Assembly: GCA_041395945.1 (NCBI GenBank)
Contig: JAWKZN010000001.1
Location: 1,302,001 to 1,366,000 of the forward strand
Source of the DNA: Pseudomonadales bacterium
GTDB taxonomy: Bacteria > Pseudomonadota > Gammaproteobacteria > Pseudomonadales > Azotimanducaceae
Reading direction: 5' to 3'
DNA length: 64,000 nucleotides
Both the position numbers and the translations under genes were made by a program. Numbering within the stretch: the stretch's first letter is position 1; each line of letters starts with the position of its first letter. A model generated the notes under the pieces. It searched no databases, was not told the DNA's origin, and saw only the letters and a list, made by a program, of their open reading frames with translations. Positions 17,866 to 27,329 of the stretch are shown here, piece after piece.

Positions 17866-18765
17866 ATGCAGACCATCGATCTGGAAACCTTTCTGGCGGT
17901 AGCCGACAGCGGTTCCTTCTCCCGGGCGGCTGAATCCCTGCATATCACCCAGCCGGCTGTGACCAAGCGTATCCAGAATCTGGAGAACCGTCTGAATACG
18001 CGGCTTTTCGATCGCATCGGGAAAAGGGTCTATCTGACCGATGGCGGCGCTCTGCTGCTGCCCAGGGCACGCAGTCTGCTGGCAGGCATGGCGGATACGG
18101 AGCGGCTGCTGCGCAACCTGGACAGCCGGATTGAAGGCTCGCTGCGGCTGGCGACTTCTCATCACGTCGGCCTGCATCGGCTCGCCCCGGTGTTGCGGGC
18201 ATACAGCCGCGCCCATCCGGCGGTGTCTCTGGACATCCGTTTCGAGGATTCCGAAGCGGCCCACGAACTCGTGCGCCGCACGGAAACCGAACTCGCGGTG
18301 GTGACCCTGAATCCCGCAGGAGATCCCGAGCTCGATTGTGTACCTGTATGGGATGACCCCTTGTGCTTCGTGGTCGCCGCGGATCATCCACTGGTGGGCA
18401 GGTCTGGTGGGGCGCTCAGCCTGCAGGAACTCGCCAGGCATCCCGTGGTGCTACCCGGCATGGCGACCTACACGGGACGCATCGTCGCCGATCTGTTCGA
18501 ATCCCGGGACATTGCGCTCAATCCGACCCTGTCGACGAATTTTCTCGAGACCATCAGCATGCTGGTCGGCATTGGACTGGGCTGGAGTGTGCTGCCCGCC
18601 TCCATGGTCGGAGAATCCCTGATCGCGCTGGAGACGAATGCCCCGCCCCTGCGCCGGCAGTTGGGCCATGTCACCCATCCGCAACGCACTGCGTCGAATG
18701 CGGCCAGTGCGTTCCTCGGTATCCTGCGCGACCACGCAGATCCGGAACACGCTTCCGGCGACTGA
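17866..18765 (+). CDS. LysR-family transcriptional regulator
   Basis: The 299-residue protein has an N-terminal winged HTH (LETFLAVADSGSFSRAAESL, ITQPAVTKRIQNLE) over residues 1-60 and a periplasmic-binding-like effector domain from about residue 90. It is divergent from leuC and probably controls leuCDB-asd, with an isopropylmalate-type co-inducer being one possibility from analogy with other divergent leu regulators. It ends 11 bases before the convergent aroC stop. Confidence 0.9.
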   Translation: MQTIDLETFLAVADSGSFSRAAESLHITQPAVTKRIQNLENRLNTRLFDRIGKRVYLTDGGALLLPRARSLLAGMADTERLLRNLDSRIEGSLRLATSHHVGLHRLAPVLRAYSRAHPAVSLDIRFEDSEAAHELVRRTETELAVVTLNPAGDPELDCVPVWDDPLCFVVAADHPLVGRSGGALSLQELARHPVVLPGMATYTGRIVADLFESRDIALNPTLSTNFLETISMLVGIGLGWSVLPASMVGESLIALETNAPPLRRQLGHVTHPQRTASNAASAFLGILRDHADPEHASGD

Positions 18766-18776
18766 CCCGGACCGTG

Positions 18777-19862
18777 CTAGACCGGCTCCGGAAACCCCCG
18801 GAAGCTGCCGATCTGTCCCCGGTGCCGCAGATACTGATCCATCAGCACCAGGGCGGTCATGGCTTCGGCGATTGGTGTGGCGCGGATACCCACACAGGGA
18901 TCGTGGCGCCCTTTGGTGATCACGTCGACTTCGTTACCCTGACGGTCGATGCTTCTCCCGGGTGTGGTCAGGCTTGAGGTGGGTTTCAGCGCGATGCGGG
19001 CAATCAGGTCCTGTCCGGATGAAATGCCACCGAGCACGCCGCCGGCATGGTTGCTCAGGAAGCCCGAGCGGCGGATTTCATCCCGGTGTTCTGTACCTCG
19101 CTGGCGCACGGACTCGAAGCCATCACCGATGGCGACACCCTTCACCGCATTGATACTCATCAGTGCGCCGGCCAGTTCCGCGTCCAGCTTGCCGAACACC
19201 GGCTCACCGAGGCCCACCGGCATGCCGGTTGCCAGCACAGTGATTTCCGCGCCGATGGAGTCCCCCTCCCGCCGCAGCTGATCAATCAGGGCGGCGATGT
19301 CGTCCAGCCTGTCAGGGTCAGGGCAGAAAAACGGATTGCTGTCGACAATCGACAGATCCTTCGGCTGCAGAACCATGTCGCCGATCGCGGACAGATAGCC
19401 GCGAATCTCGATTCCAGCCTCCTTGCGGAGAAACTTCCTGGCGATCCCGGCAGCAGCAACCCGCATCGCAGTCTCCCGGGCGGACGCCCTGCCGCCACCC
19501 CGATAGTCCCGATGGCCGTACTTGGCCTGGTAGGTGAGATCGGCGTGGGCGGGGCGAAAGACGTTCCTGATCGCGCCGTAGTCCTTGCTTTTCTGATCAA
19601 CGTTTTCGATGAGCAGACCAATCGGTGTGCCTGTAGTGAGACCTTCGAACACACCGGAGAGGATCCGAACCTGATCCGGTTCCTGCCGCTGGGTCGTGTA
19701 TCTGGACTGGCCGGGACGGCGCCGGTCGAGATCGTACTGCAGATCCGCTTCGCAGATCGCCAGTCCCGGCGGGCAGCCGTCCACGACAGCACCCAGTGCA
19801 ATGCCATGACTCTCACCGAAGGTGGTGACAGTGAAAGCCTGTCCGAAGGTGTTGCCGGCCAT
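18777..19862 (-). CDS. aroC: chorismate synthase
   Basis: AroC makes chorismate from EPSP with reduced FMN. The ATG at 19862 gives MAGNTFGQAFTVTTFGESHG, the standard N-terminus, and 361 residues; the frame is open to 20012 but that part overlaps prmB. Conserved RPGHADLTYQAKYG-like (here FRPAHADLTYQ), GGGRASARETAMRVA and SSLTTPGRS stretches are visible. It follows prmB, as in Pseudomonas. Confidence 0.96.
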   Translation of the reverse strand: MAGNTFGQAFTVTTFGESHGIALGAVVDGCPPGLAICEADLQYDLDRRRPGQSRYTTQRQEPDQVRILSGVFEGLTTGTPIGLLIENVDQKSKDYGAIRNVFRPAHADLTYQAKYGHRDYRGGGRASARETAMRVAAAGIARKFLRKEAGIEIRGYLSAIGDMVLQPKDLSIVDSNPFFCPDPDRLDDIAALIDQLRREGDSIGAEITVLATGMPVGLGEPVFGKLDAELAGALMSINAVKGVAIGDGFESVRQRGTEHRDEIRRSGFLSNHAGGVLGGISSGQDLIARIALKPTSSLTTPGRSIDRQGNEVDVITKGRHDPCVGIRATPIAEAMTALVLMDQYLRHRGQIGSFRGFPEPV

Positions 19863-19908
19863 AGATTCGCTCTGCTGGGACGTTGTGTGGATGCGGCGCC
19901 AGTATGTC

Positions 19909-20775
19909 TCAATGATCCGACAGAATGAACACGCCCTCTCCCCCGCCGGTGAGGTCTGGCCAGAAGAACTCGGTCTCTGGATAGGCACGAAGCAGCGCAG
20001 GTGCACTCGCACCGACCTCGCACACGAGGATCCCGCCGCTGTTCAGTCGTTCCGGCACAGCCGCGAGGATCCGGTGCACCACGGACAGACCGTCGGGTCC
20101 GCCATCCAGGCCCAGCCCCGGTTCATGGCGGTACTCCGGGGGCAGCGCACGCATGTCGGTGCCATCCACATAAGGTGGATTGCTGAGGATGAGATCGAAG
20201 CCACCGGGTGCGAGGGCCTCGAAGAGATCGGAGTGCAGCACCGTTGCCCGATCTCCCAGTGCGTGTAAGGAAACGTTCTTCCGGGTGAGTCTGACCGCCT
20301 GGGCATCCACGTCCACCAGTGTCAGGTGCGCGTCCGGAAAGTTCAGCGCAGCGGCTATGCCGATACATCCGCTGCCGCAGCACAGGTCGATGATGCGTTG
20401 CGGTGGCTGCCTCAGCCAGGGTGAGAAATCCTGGCAGATCAGCTCGGCAATCGGTGACCGGGGAATGACGACACCGGGTTCGATCAGAAAATCCAGGCCG
20501 GCGAAAGGCGCGTGTCCGAGCAGATAGGCCAGAGGTATCCGTTCAGCGATGCGTCGCCCCAGGAGTTCCTGGATCCGTGCATTGACGGAGGCAGTGAGCG
20601 GCTGGTTCAGACTGACGCGGTCATCCGGCAGCCGGGTGACACTCAACACCAGTGCCACGGCCTCATCCCAGGCGTTGTCGGTGCCGTGACCGAACACCAC
20701 CCCGCCGGTCTCGAGTGCTTCCGCAGCCTGATGGATGGCATCGCCGATCGTCGGCGATGATCCTGAGTCAGTCAC
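19909..20775 (-). CDS. prmB: 50S ribosomal protein L3 glutamine methyltransferase
   Basis: The protein is a HemK-type N5-glutamine methyltransferase: SAM motif IIDLCCGSGCIGIAAAL, catalytic NPPY in LILSNPPYVDG, and an N-terminal helical recognition domain. Position beside aroC and the LCCGSGCI spelling favour PrmB over PrmC. I take a GTG at 20775 as start; its GTGACTGA overlaps the stop of the upstream gene by 8 bases. The ATG at 20928 would add about 50 residues unlike the family. Confidence 0.88.
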   Translation of the reverse strand: MTDSGSSPTIGDAIHQAAEALETGGVVFGHGTDNAWDEAVALVLSVTRLPDDRVSLNQPLTASVNARIQELLGRRIAERIPLAYLLGHAPFAGLDFLIEPGVVIPRSPIAELICQDFSPWLRQPPQRIIDLCCGSGCIGIAAALNFPDAHLTLVDVDAQAVRLTRKNVSLHALGDRATVLHSDLFEALAPGGFDLILSNPPYVDGTDMRALPPEYRHEPGLGLDGGPDGLSVVHRILAAVPERLNSGGILVCEVGASAPALLRAYPETEFFWPDLTGGGEGVFILSDH

Positions 20776-21667
20776 GATTGAGACGATGCGGCAGTACCAG
20801 CTCCAGACGGGATGCCGCACCGCTCGTGCGGGGGAGCAGCGGGCCGGCACCGAAAGCGCGGAACTCCGGTCCGTTATCCGTGGCCAGCGCGCGCGCTGCC
20901 TGTCCGGCGCATTCTGTCGATCGTTCAATCAGACGTTCTGCATCCACAGGCCCGTAAAGATGACAGACCACATACAGGGTCTGTCCGTTGAATACTGTGA
21001 GGTCATCGCCGAGAGTCCCGAGAAGGGTCAGTGCCCCATCTGACAGCACGCCGTTTCTGTCAGGCTTCACGCCACTGATGAGTGTGATTCCATCTCCAGC
21101 CAGACGCTGTACTACCTCCGCATTACCGCGCAGAACCATGGGGGTCTGGGGCCGGAGGACCTCAAGGTGCGCGTATACCCGCTTGTTACCCCGCTCGATC
21201 ACATAAACGGATACCAGATGTTCGCCAAGCTCCGCGGCCAGATAGAACTGGCCGATGTCCGGTCCATAGAGAATGGCTTCACCGAAGATGTAGTTGGCCC
21301 AGTCGTTGCTACGACCGCAATCGCGGCCTTTACAGGTGAAGATCGTGCCGCTGCCCAGTAAGCCCCGATAGTGGTTGACGACATCCTCAGGTTTGGTGGC
21401 CGGTGGCATCTCATAGGTCGCCGTCTCCCGCGTCGCCTCCGGGCGTACCTCCCGCTCGGCTCGAACATCACGCCGGGATTTGTCCACCCTGCCGATGGCA
21501 AACTCCCTGGGGAGCAGCGCTTCGTCCAGATCGTACTTCACGATCGTAGAGTGGGGAAACCGCTCCAGATCCAGTGGATCCCGCGGTGTCGCCGATGCTG
21601 CCGCAACGGGATGGGTAAGGGCAGCTCCCAGGATCAGAACACCAAAGGTGCGAAAAACCCTGCTCAC
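20768..21667 (-). CDS. DUF4892-type exported protein
   Basis: With a GTG start at 21667 the protein is 299 residues and opens with a signal peptide (FRTFGVLILGAALTHPVAA). The mature part starts with an acidic LDLERFPHSTIV motif and ends in an OmpA-like fold region (ITLISGVKPDRNGVLSDGA, LYVVCHLYGPVDAERLIE). This layout resembles the DUF4892 family of Pseudomonas-related bacteria, function unknown. An ATG at 21742 is possible but would give a 30-residue cytoplasmic leader. Neither start has a clear ribosome site. Confidence 0.72.
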   Translation of the reverse strand: MSRVFRTFGVLILGAALTHPVAAASATPRDPLDLERFPHSTIVKYDLDEALLPREFAIGRVDKSRRDVRAEREVRPEATRETATYEMPPATKPEDVVNHYRGLLGSGTIFTCKGRDCGRSNDWANYIFGEAILYGPDIGQFYLAAELGEHLVSVYVIERGNKRVYAHLEVLRPQTPMVLRGNAEVVQRLAGDGITLISGVKPDRNGVLSDGALTLLGTLGDDLTVFNGQTLYVVCHLYGPVDAERLIERSTECAGQAARALATDNGPEFRAFGAGPLLPRTSGAASRLELVLPHRLNRD

Positions 21668-21751
21668 CCGCCGGTGATACTCAGTCCGGTACTCAAGGCA
21701 CAGGGACCGAAAGTGCTGCGCTCGCGCGGTGATGAATGTCATCGCCCGATG

Positions 21752-23680
21752 TTAGTCGTTGAGGAGGTTCAGCAGCAATTGATTCAATCGACCCACATAG
21801 GCGGCCGGATCACTCGGTGGCGATCCATCGGCCAGGCTGGCCTGATCGAAGAGTATGAGCACCAGATCCCGGAACCTGTCTTCGTCCGTTTCCCGATCGA
21901 GTCGGTGAATCAGCGGATGTGAGGGATTGAACTCGAAAATGGGCTTCTCCTCAGGCACCGACTGGCCGGAAGCCTCCATGATTCTCCGCATCTGAGGCCC
22001 CATCGCGAACTCGGCGAGCACCAGACAGGCGGGTGAATCGGTCAGCCGCTTCGACGGCCGTACCGCTTCGACCTGATCTTCCAGCACCGTCCTGATCCGG
22101 GTGGTCAGGGACTCCGAATCCACGGCGGCATCTTCTGCTTTGTCTTCGGATTCCGCATCCGCTGCTTCTCCGGGAAGACTCAGATCTCCGCGCATGACGT
22201 CCTGGAAGTCCTTGTTCTGATAGCTCTGCAGGGCAGACATCATCCACTCATCGATCCGATCGTAGAGCAGCACGACCTCTATGCCCCGTTTCCGGAAAAT
22301 TTCCAGGTGTGGGCTGGATTTCGCACTTTCGTAGGAGTCTGCGACCAGGTAATAGATCCTGTCCTGCCCTTCCACCATCCGCGACAGATAGTCATCCAGG
22401 CCCTGACGCTTGTCTTCGAGATTGTCGTGGGTCGTGGAGAAGCGCAACAGTTTGAGAATGGCTTCCCGGTTGGCAAAATCCTCTCCGGCCCCTTCCTTCA
22501 GAACTTCGCCGAACTCGTCGATGAATGTGGCGTAGTCCTCCGGCTTTTCTTTCGCCAGGTTCTCGAGCATGTTGAGCGCGCGTTTGGTCAGCGCGTTGCG
22601 GATCGAGGTGACCCGCTCGTCCTGCTGGAGAATCTCCCGGGATACGTTCAACGGCAGGTCATTCGAATCCACGACCCCTTTGATGAAGCGCAGATACAGC
22701 GGCAGGAACTGTTCTGCTTCGTCCATGATGAAGACACGCTGCACGTAGAGTTTCAGCCCCTTGGGTGCTTCCCGGTTCCACAGATCAAAGGGCGCATGAC
22801 GGGGAAGATAGAGCAGACTGGTGTACTCGAATTTGCCTTCGACCCGATTGTGGCTCCAGGTCAGCGGGTCCTGGAAATCGTGGGAAATGTGTTTGTAGAA
22901 CTCCCTGTATTCATCGTCTGTGATCTCGCTGCGGGAGCGGGTCCAGAGTGCCTTTGCGGAATTCACCACCTCGAATTCAACCGGGGTATCTGCTGCCTTT
23001 TTCCCGTCGTCCGAGGACTCCGGGTCGTTGCCTGCTACCGGCATCTCGACAGGCACGCCAATGTGATCGGAATAGCGACGGACGATGTGGCGCAGGCGAT
23101 AGTCGTCGGCAAATTCCAGCGCATCCGCGCGCAGATGCAGGATGACCTCGGTGCCACGATCCACGTCATCGACTTCCGAAATGGAGAAGGCGTCCTCTCC
23201 CTTTGAAACCCAGCGCACACCGGTGCGGGAATCCCCGGTGCTCGCTGCTCGGGTGATGACCTCGACTTCCTCCGCAACGATAAAGGCGCTGTAGAAGCCG
23301 ACACCGAACTGACCGATCAGCCTGGCATCCTTCTTCTGATCGCCGGTGAGGCTGTTCAGGAAGTCTGCAGTGCCGGAGCGGGCGATCGTGCCGAGGTTGT
23401 CTATGACCTCCTGCCGGGTCATCCCGATGCCGTTGTCGGCAATCGTCAGGGTGCCGGCTTCCTTGTCGAAGCTGACCCGGATGCGGAAGTCTGAGTCTTC
23501 ATCGAGGAGTCCGGTCTGCGAGATGGATTTGAATCGCAGCTTGTCGATCGCATCCGATGCATTGGAAATGAGTTCACGCAGGAAGATCTCCCTGTTGGAA
23601 TACAGGGAGTGGATCATCAGTTTGAGCAGTTGCTTCGCTTCGGTCTGGAAGCCGAAGGTTTCGGTTGCCGGTTCAGCCAT
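21752..23680 (-). CDS. htpG: molecular chaperone HtpG (Hsp90)
   Basis: The 642-residue protein has the GHKL ATPase domain (LISNASDAIDKLRF, LTIADNGIGMTRQEV, GQFGVGFYSAFIVAEE), middle domain (LPLNVSREILQQDE) and dimerising C-terminus. It is the complete bacterial Hsp90. It lies 9 bases or more upstream of the DUF4892 gene, depending on that gene's start, and about 100 bases after sucD. Confidence 0.98.
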   Translation of the reverse strand: MAEPATETFGFQTEAKQLLKLMIHSLYSNREIFLRELISNASDAIDKLRFKSISQTGLLDEDSDFRIRVSFDKEAGTLTIADNGIGMTRQEVIDNLGTIARSGTADFLNSLTGDQKKDARLIGQFGVGFYSAFIVAEEVEVITRAASTGDSRTGVRWVSKGEDAFSISEVDDVDRGTEVILHLRADALEFADDYRLRHIVRRYSDHIGVPVEMPVAGNDPESSDDGKKAADTPVEFEVVNSAKALWTRSRSEITDDEYREFYKHISHDFQDPLTWSHNRVEGKFEYTSLLYLPRHAPFDLWNREAPKGLKLYVQRVFIMDEAEQFLPLYLRFIKGVVDSNDLPLNVSREILQQDERVTSIRNALTKRALNMLENLAKEKPEDYATFIDEFGEVLKEGAGEDFANREAILKLLRFSTTHDNLEDKRQGLDDYLSRMVEGQDRIYYLVADSYESAKSSPHLEIFRKRGIEVVLLYDRIDEWMMSALQSYQNKDFQDVMRGDLSLPGEAADAESEDKAEDAAVDSESLTTRIRTVLEDQVEAVRPSKRLTDSPACLVLAEFAMGPQMRRIMEASGQSVPEEKPIFEFNPSHPLIHRLDRETDEDRFRDLVLILFDQASLADGSPPSDPAAYVGRLNQLLLNLLND

Positions 23681-23784
23681 GTCAGTACGCGCCTAGTCCA
23701 ATACCAGGCGCTATATGGGGTCTGGTTGCCTCAATTCAAGAGCACGCGGGTATCCGGCGCTCCACCAGGGCAGCTTGCCGGCGA

Positions 23785-24660
23785 CTAAGACCAGCCGGTC
23801 ACCTCCGCCAGCGCATCACCGATCTGGGCGAGGCTGCGCACGGTGCGTACACCGGCGGCCTCGAGGGCTGCGAATTTATCCGCAGCGGTACCCTTGCCAC
23901 CGGCAATGATGGCGCCAGCGTGTCCCATGCGCTTGCCGGGGGGCGCAGTTACGCCCGCAATATAGGAGACCACCGGCTTGCTGACGTTTGCTTTGATGAA
24001 GGCGGCGGCCTCTTCTTCCGCGGTGCCACCGATTTCGCCGACCATCACGATCGCCTCGGTCTTCGGGTCTGCCTCGAACAGCTGGAGGATGTCGATGAAA
24101 TGGCTGCCGGGAATCGGATCGCCGCCGATACCGACACAGGTGCTCTGACCGAAGCCCCGGTCCGTAGTCTGCTTGACTGCTTCGTAGGTCAGAGTGCCGG
24201 AGCGGGAAACGATGCCCACCTTGCCCGGCAGATGGATTTCACCCGGCATAATGCCGATTTTGCACTCACCGGGGGTGATCACACCCGGACAGTTGGGTCC
24301 GATGAGTCGTACCCCGGTGGTGTCGAGCTTGGCCTTCACTCTGAGCATATCCAGCGTGGGAATACCTTCGGTTATGCAGACCACCAGCTCGATGCCTGCA
24401 TCCACAGCTTCCAGGATGGAATCCTGGCAGAAGGGGGCTGGGACATAGATCACGCTTGCCGTGGCGCCTGTTGCCTCGACGGCCTGGCGAACCGTATCGA
24501 ATACCGGCTTGCCGAGATGCTCGGTACCGCCCTTGCCGGGTGTGACACCGCCCACGAGTTGCGTGCCGTAGGCGATTGCCTGCTCGCTGTGCAGCGTACC
24601 CTGGGATCCGGTGAAGCCCTGGCAGATTACCCTGGTGTTCCTGTTGATCAGAATGCTCAT
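23785..24660 (-). CDS. sucD: succinyl-CoA synthetase alpha subunit
   Basis: SucD carries the phosphohistidine intermediate. ICQGFTGSQGTLHSEQAI binds CoA, and GHAGAIIAGGKGTAADK holds the active His (GHAGAI). The 291-residue length is standard. The start overlaps the sucC stop by 4 bases, ensuring paired synthesis. Last gene of the TCA operon. Confidence 0.98.
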   Translation of the reverse strand: MSILINRNTRVICQGFTGSQGTLHSEQAIAYGTQLVGGVTPGKGGTEHLGKPVFDTVRQAVEATGATASVIYVPAPFCQDSILEAVDAGIELVVCITEGIPTLDMLRVKAKLDTTGVRLIGPNCPGVITPGECKIGIMPGEIHLPGKVGIVSRSGTLTYEAVKQTTDRGFGQSTCVGIGGDPIPGSHFIDILQLFEADPKTEAIVMVGEIGGTAEEEAAAFIKANVSKPVVSYIAGVTAPPGKRMGHAGAIIAGGKGTAADKFAALEAAGVRTVRSLAQIGDALAEVTGWS

Positions 24661-25826
24661 GCGCGACCTCCTGCGGCGGCAACAGACTTTTTCGCAGCGT
24701 CAGTGAGGCTCTCGGCGGCGATGATGTTCAGACCGCTCTTCGCCAGGGTCTCACGCCCCTTTTTCGCATTGTTGCCCTCGAAGCGGACCACCACAGGCAC
24801 TTCCACGCCGACATCCTGAACCGCACCAATGATGCCTTCGGCGATGGTGGCGCAGCTGACGATGCCGCCGAAGATGTTGATGAGTACAGCTTTCACGTTG
24901 CTATCCGAGAGGATGATCTTGAAAGCCTCAGAGACCGCCTCTTTGGTCGCGCCACCTCCCACGTCGAGAAAGTTGGCCGGGTTGCCGCCATGAATCTTGA
25001 CCAGGTCCATGGTGCCCATTGCCAGGCCTGCACCATTGACCATGCAGCCGATGCTGCCATCGAGGGCGACATAGTTGAGATTGAACCTGGCTGCCTGAGC
25101 CTCACGCTCGTCTTCCTGGGAAGGATCGTGCATTGCAGCCACTACCTTCTGCCGATAGAGGGCGTTGCCATCGACGTTCACCTTGGCATCGAGACAATGG
25201 ATATTGCCGGCACTGGTGACCACCAGCGGATTGACTTCGAGCAGCGAGCAGTCGAGCTCATGGAAGAGTCGAGACAGCCCCATGAACAGGCTGGTGAACT
25301 GCTTGATCTGATCACCCTTCAGACCCAGCCGGAAAGCCAGATCCCGTCCCTGGTAGGGCTGTGCGCCAACATAAGGGTCAATGACCGCACGCAGGATCTT
25401 CTCCGGTGTTTCCTCCGCCACCTTCTCGATTTCCACGCCACCTTCGGTGGAAGCCATGAACACGACCCGCCGGCTGCCGCGATCGACGACCGCACCCAGA
25501 TAAAGCTCCCGGTCGATATCGGTGCAGCTTTCGACGTAGATCTTGCTGACCGGCTGGCCCTTCTCGTCGGTCTGGATGGTGACCAGATTCTTTCCAACCC
25601 ACTTGTCGGCAAACGCCCGGATATCCTCCAGCGAGTCGGCAAGCTTCACACCACCGGCCTTGCCCCGGCCACCTGCGTGAACCTGTACTTTGACGACCCA
25701 GCGATTCCCGCCGATCTTCTTCGCAGCAGCTACCGCCTCATCGGCGGTGTCGACGGCATGGCCCTGTGACACCGGCAGTCCATATTGAGCAAACAGGCTC
25801 TTCGCCTGATATTCGTGTAGGTTCAT
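24657..25826 (-). CDS. sucC: succinyl-CoA synthetase beta subunit
   Basis: SucC has the ATP-grasp domain and supplies nucleotide binding. MNLHEYQAKSLFAQYGLPV is the family N-terminus; KVQVHAGGRGKAGGVKL, EVNPLVVTSAGNIHCLDAK and NIFGGIVSCATIAEGI are characteristic. Length is 389 residues. It follows lpd by 35 bases. Confidence 0.98.
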   Translation of the reverse strand: MNLHEYQAKSLFAQYGLPVSQGHAVDTADEAVAAAKKIGGNRWVVKVQVHAGGRGKAGGVKLADSLEDIRAFADKWVGKNLVTIQTDEKGQPVSKIYVESCTDIDRELYLGAVVDRGSRRVVFMASTEGGVEIEKVAEETPEKILRAVIDPYVGAQPYQGRDLAFRLGLKGDQIKQFTSLFMGLSRLFHELDCSLLEVNPLVVTSAGNIHCLDAKVNVDGNALYRQKVVAAMHDPSQEDEREAQAARFNLNYVALDGSIGCMVNGAGLAMGTMDLVKIHGGNPANFLDVGGGATKEAVSEAFKIILSDSNVKAVLINIFGGIVSCATIAEGIIGAVQDVGVEVPVVVRFEGNNAKKGRETLAKSGLNIIAAESLTDAAKKSVAAAGGRA

Positions 25827-25861
25827 CTGAGTCCAGCCTCTTCCTGAGGATTAGCTAAGGG

Positions 25862-27310
25862 TTATTTTTTCTTACGGTTGACCATGTGAATTGCGTGGCC
25901 GCCAACACCCAGAGCAGCCTCATGTACAGCTTCCGACAGTGTTGGATGGGCAAACATGATCAATCCCAGATCTTCGGCACAGGCATCAAACTCCATGCTG
26001 ATCACCGCCTGGGCGATGAGTTCGGAAGCCTGCAGGCCCAGCACGTGGACACCCAGGATCCGATCCGTTTCCGCATCCGCGAGAATTTTCACCATGCCCT
26101 GGGTCTCATTGGCCGCCATGGCACGACCGCTGACCGAGAAGGGAAAACTGCCGACGGTATAGGCATCGCCGTTGGCCTTCAACTCCTGCTCGGTCTTACC
26201 CACCCAGGCGATTTCGGGGTGGGTATAAATGACCGACGGGATGCAGTCGTAGTTCACCAGGGGTTTCTGACCGGCGATGCGCTCGGCCACCATGACGCCC
26301 TCCCCCATGCTTTTATGAGCCAGCATGGGTCCGCGGACCACGTCTCCCACGGCATACACCCCCGGGGCGTCTGTCGCGCAGAAATCATTGACAGCCAGGA
26401 AACCGCGCTCATCCAGATGGACGCCACTGTCCGCCGCCAGCAGGCCCTCGGTATAGGGGCGCCGGCCGACCGCGACGATGAGCTTGTCCACCTTCATCGA
26501 ATGCTCGCCTTCGCTGTCCTGATAGACGATGTCAACACCACTCTTTCCGGACTTTGCGGACATCACCCGACAGCCGAGACGAACATCCAGACCCTGTCCC
26601 TTGAACTGCTTGAGTGCATCCCGGGCGATCCGCTCATCCACCATGGGCAGAAACTGTTCGAGGGCTTCCAGCACCACCACTTCGGCACCGAGACGGCTCC
26701 ACACACTGCCCAGCTCGAGGCCGATCACACCGGCACCGATCACCCCGAGCCGTTCGGGCACGGACTGGAATTCCAGTGCGTCGGTGGAATCCACGATCCG
26801 CTCGCCATCGGTCCTCGCCGGTGGAATTTCCACCGGCACCGACCCGGGTGCGAGAATGATGTGCTTCGCGCTCAATGTCCGGGGCTTGTCCTGTTTCGAC
26901 GATTCATGGGGGGTATATTCGACCTGATGGCCGGCGAGCAGCTTTCCGGTGCCCGGCAGATCCGTGACACCGTTATTCTTGAACAGTCCACTGATACCGC
27001 CCGTGAGTTTCGCGACAATGTCGTCCTTCCGGGCGATCATTTTCGGCACATCCAGACTCAGTTTTTCGACACCGATACCGAAGTCAGCAAAGTGGTCCTT
27101 TGCTTCCGCATACTTGTATGAGGAATCGAGCAGGGCTTTGGAGGGAATGCAGCCCCAGTTCAGGCAGGTACCGCCAGGGGCCGGCTTGCCGTCCTTTCCC
27201 AGGGATTTGTCGATACAGGCGGTTTTCAACCCGAGCTGGGCGGCCCTGATCGCCGCATGGTAACCGGCTGGTCCGGCACCGATCACTATTACATCGAATG
27301 AATCACTCAT
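25862..27310 (-). CDS. lpdA: dihydrolipoyl dehydrogenase (E3)
   Basis: E3 reoxidises lipoamide for 2-oxoglutarate dehydrogenase. The protein has the FAD loop VIVIGAGPAGYHAA, redox disulfide in GGTCLNWGCIPSKALL, NAD loop LGVIGAGVIGLELGSVW, and the C-terminal HPTLSEAVHEAALG with the catalytic His-Glu pair. Its place between sucB and sucC, as in Pseudomonas lpdG, indicates dedication to this complex; sharing with other complexes cannot be judged. Confidence 0.97.
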   Translation of the reverse strand: MSDSFDVIVIGAGPAGYHAAIRAAQLGLKTACIDKSLGKDGKPAPGGTCLNWGCIPSKALLDSSYKYAEAKDHFADFGIGVEKLSLDVPKMIARKDDIVAKLTGGISGLFKNNGVTDLPGTGKLLAGHQVEYTPHESSKQDKPRTLSAKHIILAPGSVPVEIPPARTDGERIVDSTDALEFQSVPERLGVIGAGVIGLELGSVWSRLGAEVVVLEALEQFLPMVDERIARDALKQFKGQGLDVRLGCRVMSAKSGKSGVDIVYQDSEGEHSMKVDKLIVAVGRRPYTEGLLAADSGVHLDERGFLAVNDFCATDAPGVYAVGDVVRGPMLAHKSMGEGVMVAERIAGQKPLVNYDCIPSVIYTHPEIAWVGKTEQELKANGDAYTVGSFPFSVSGRAMAANETQGMVKILADAETDRILGVHVLGLQASELIAQAVISMEFDACAEDLGLIMFAHPTLSEAVHEAALGVGGHAIHMVNRKKK

Positions 27311-27329
27311 AACTGATTGGAGCCTCCGC

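Noticed and set aside
16376..17902. 508-codon plus-strand frame opposite leuC
   Set aside because: It is antisense to leuC and runs into the start of the LysR gene; leuC motifs are conclusive.
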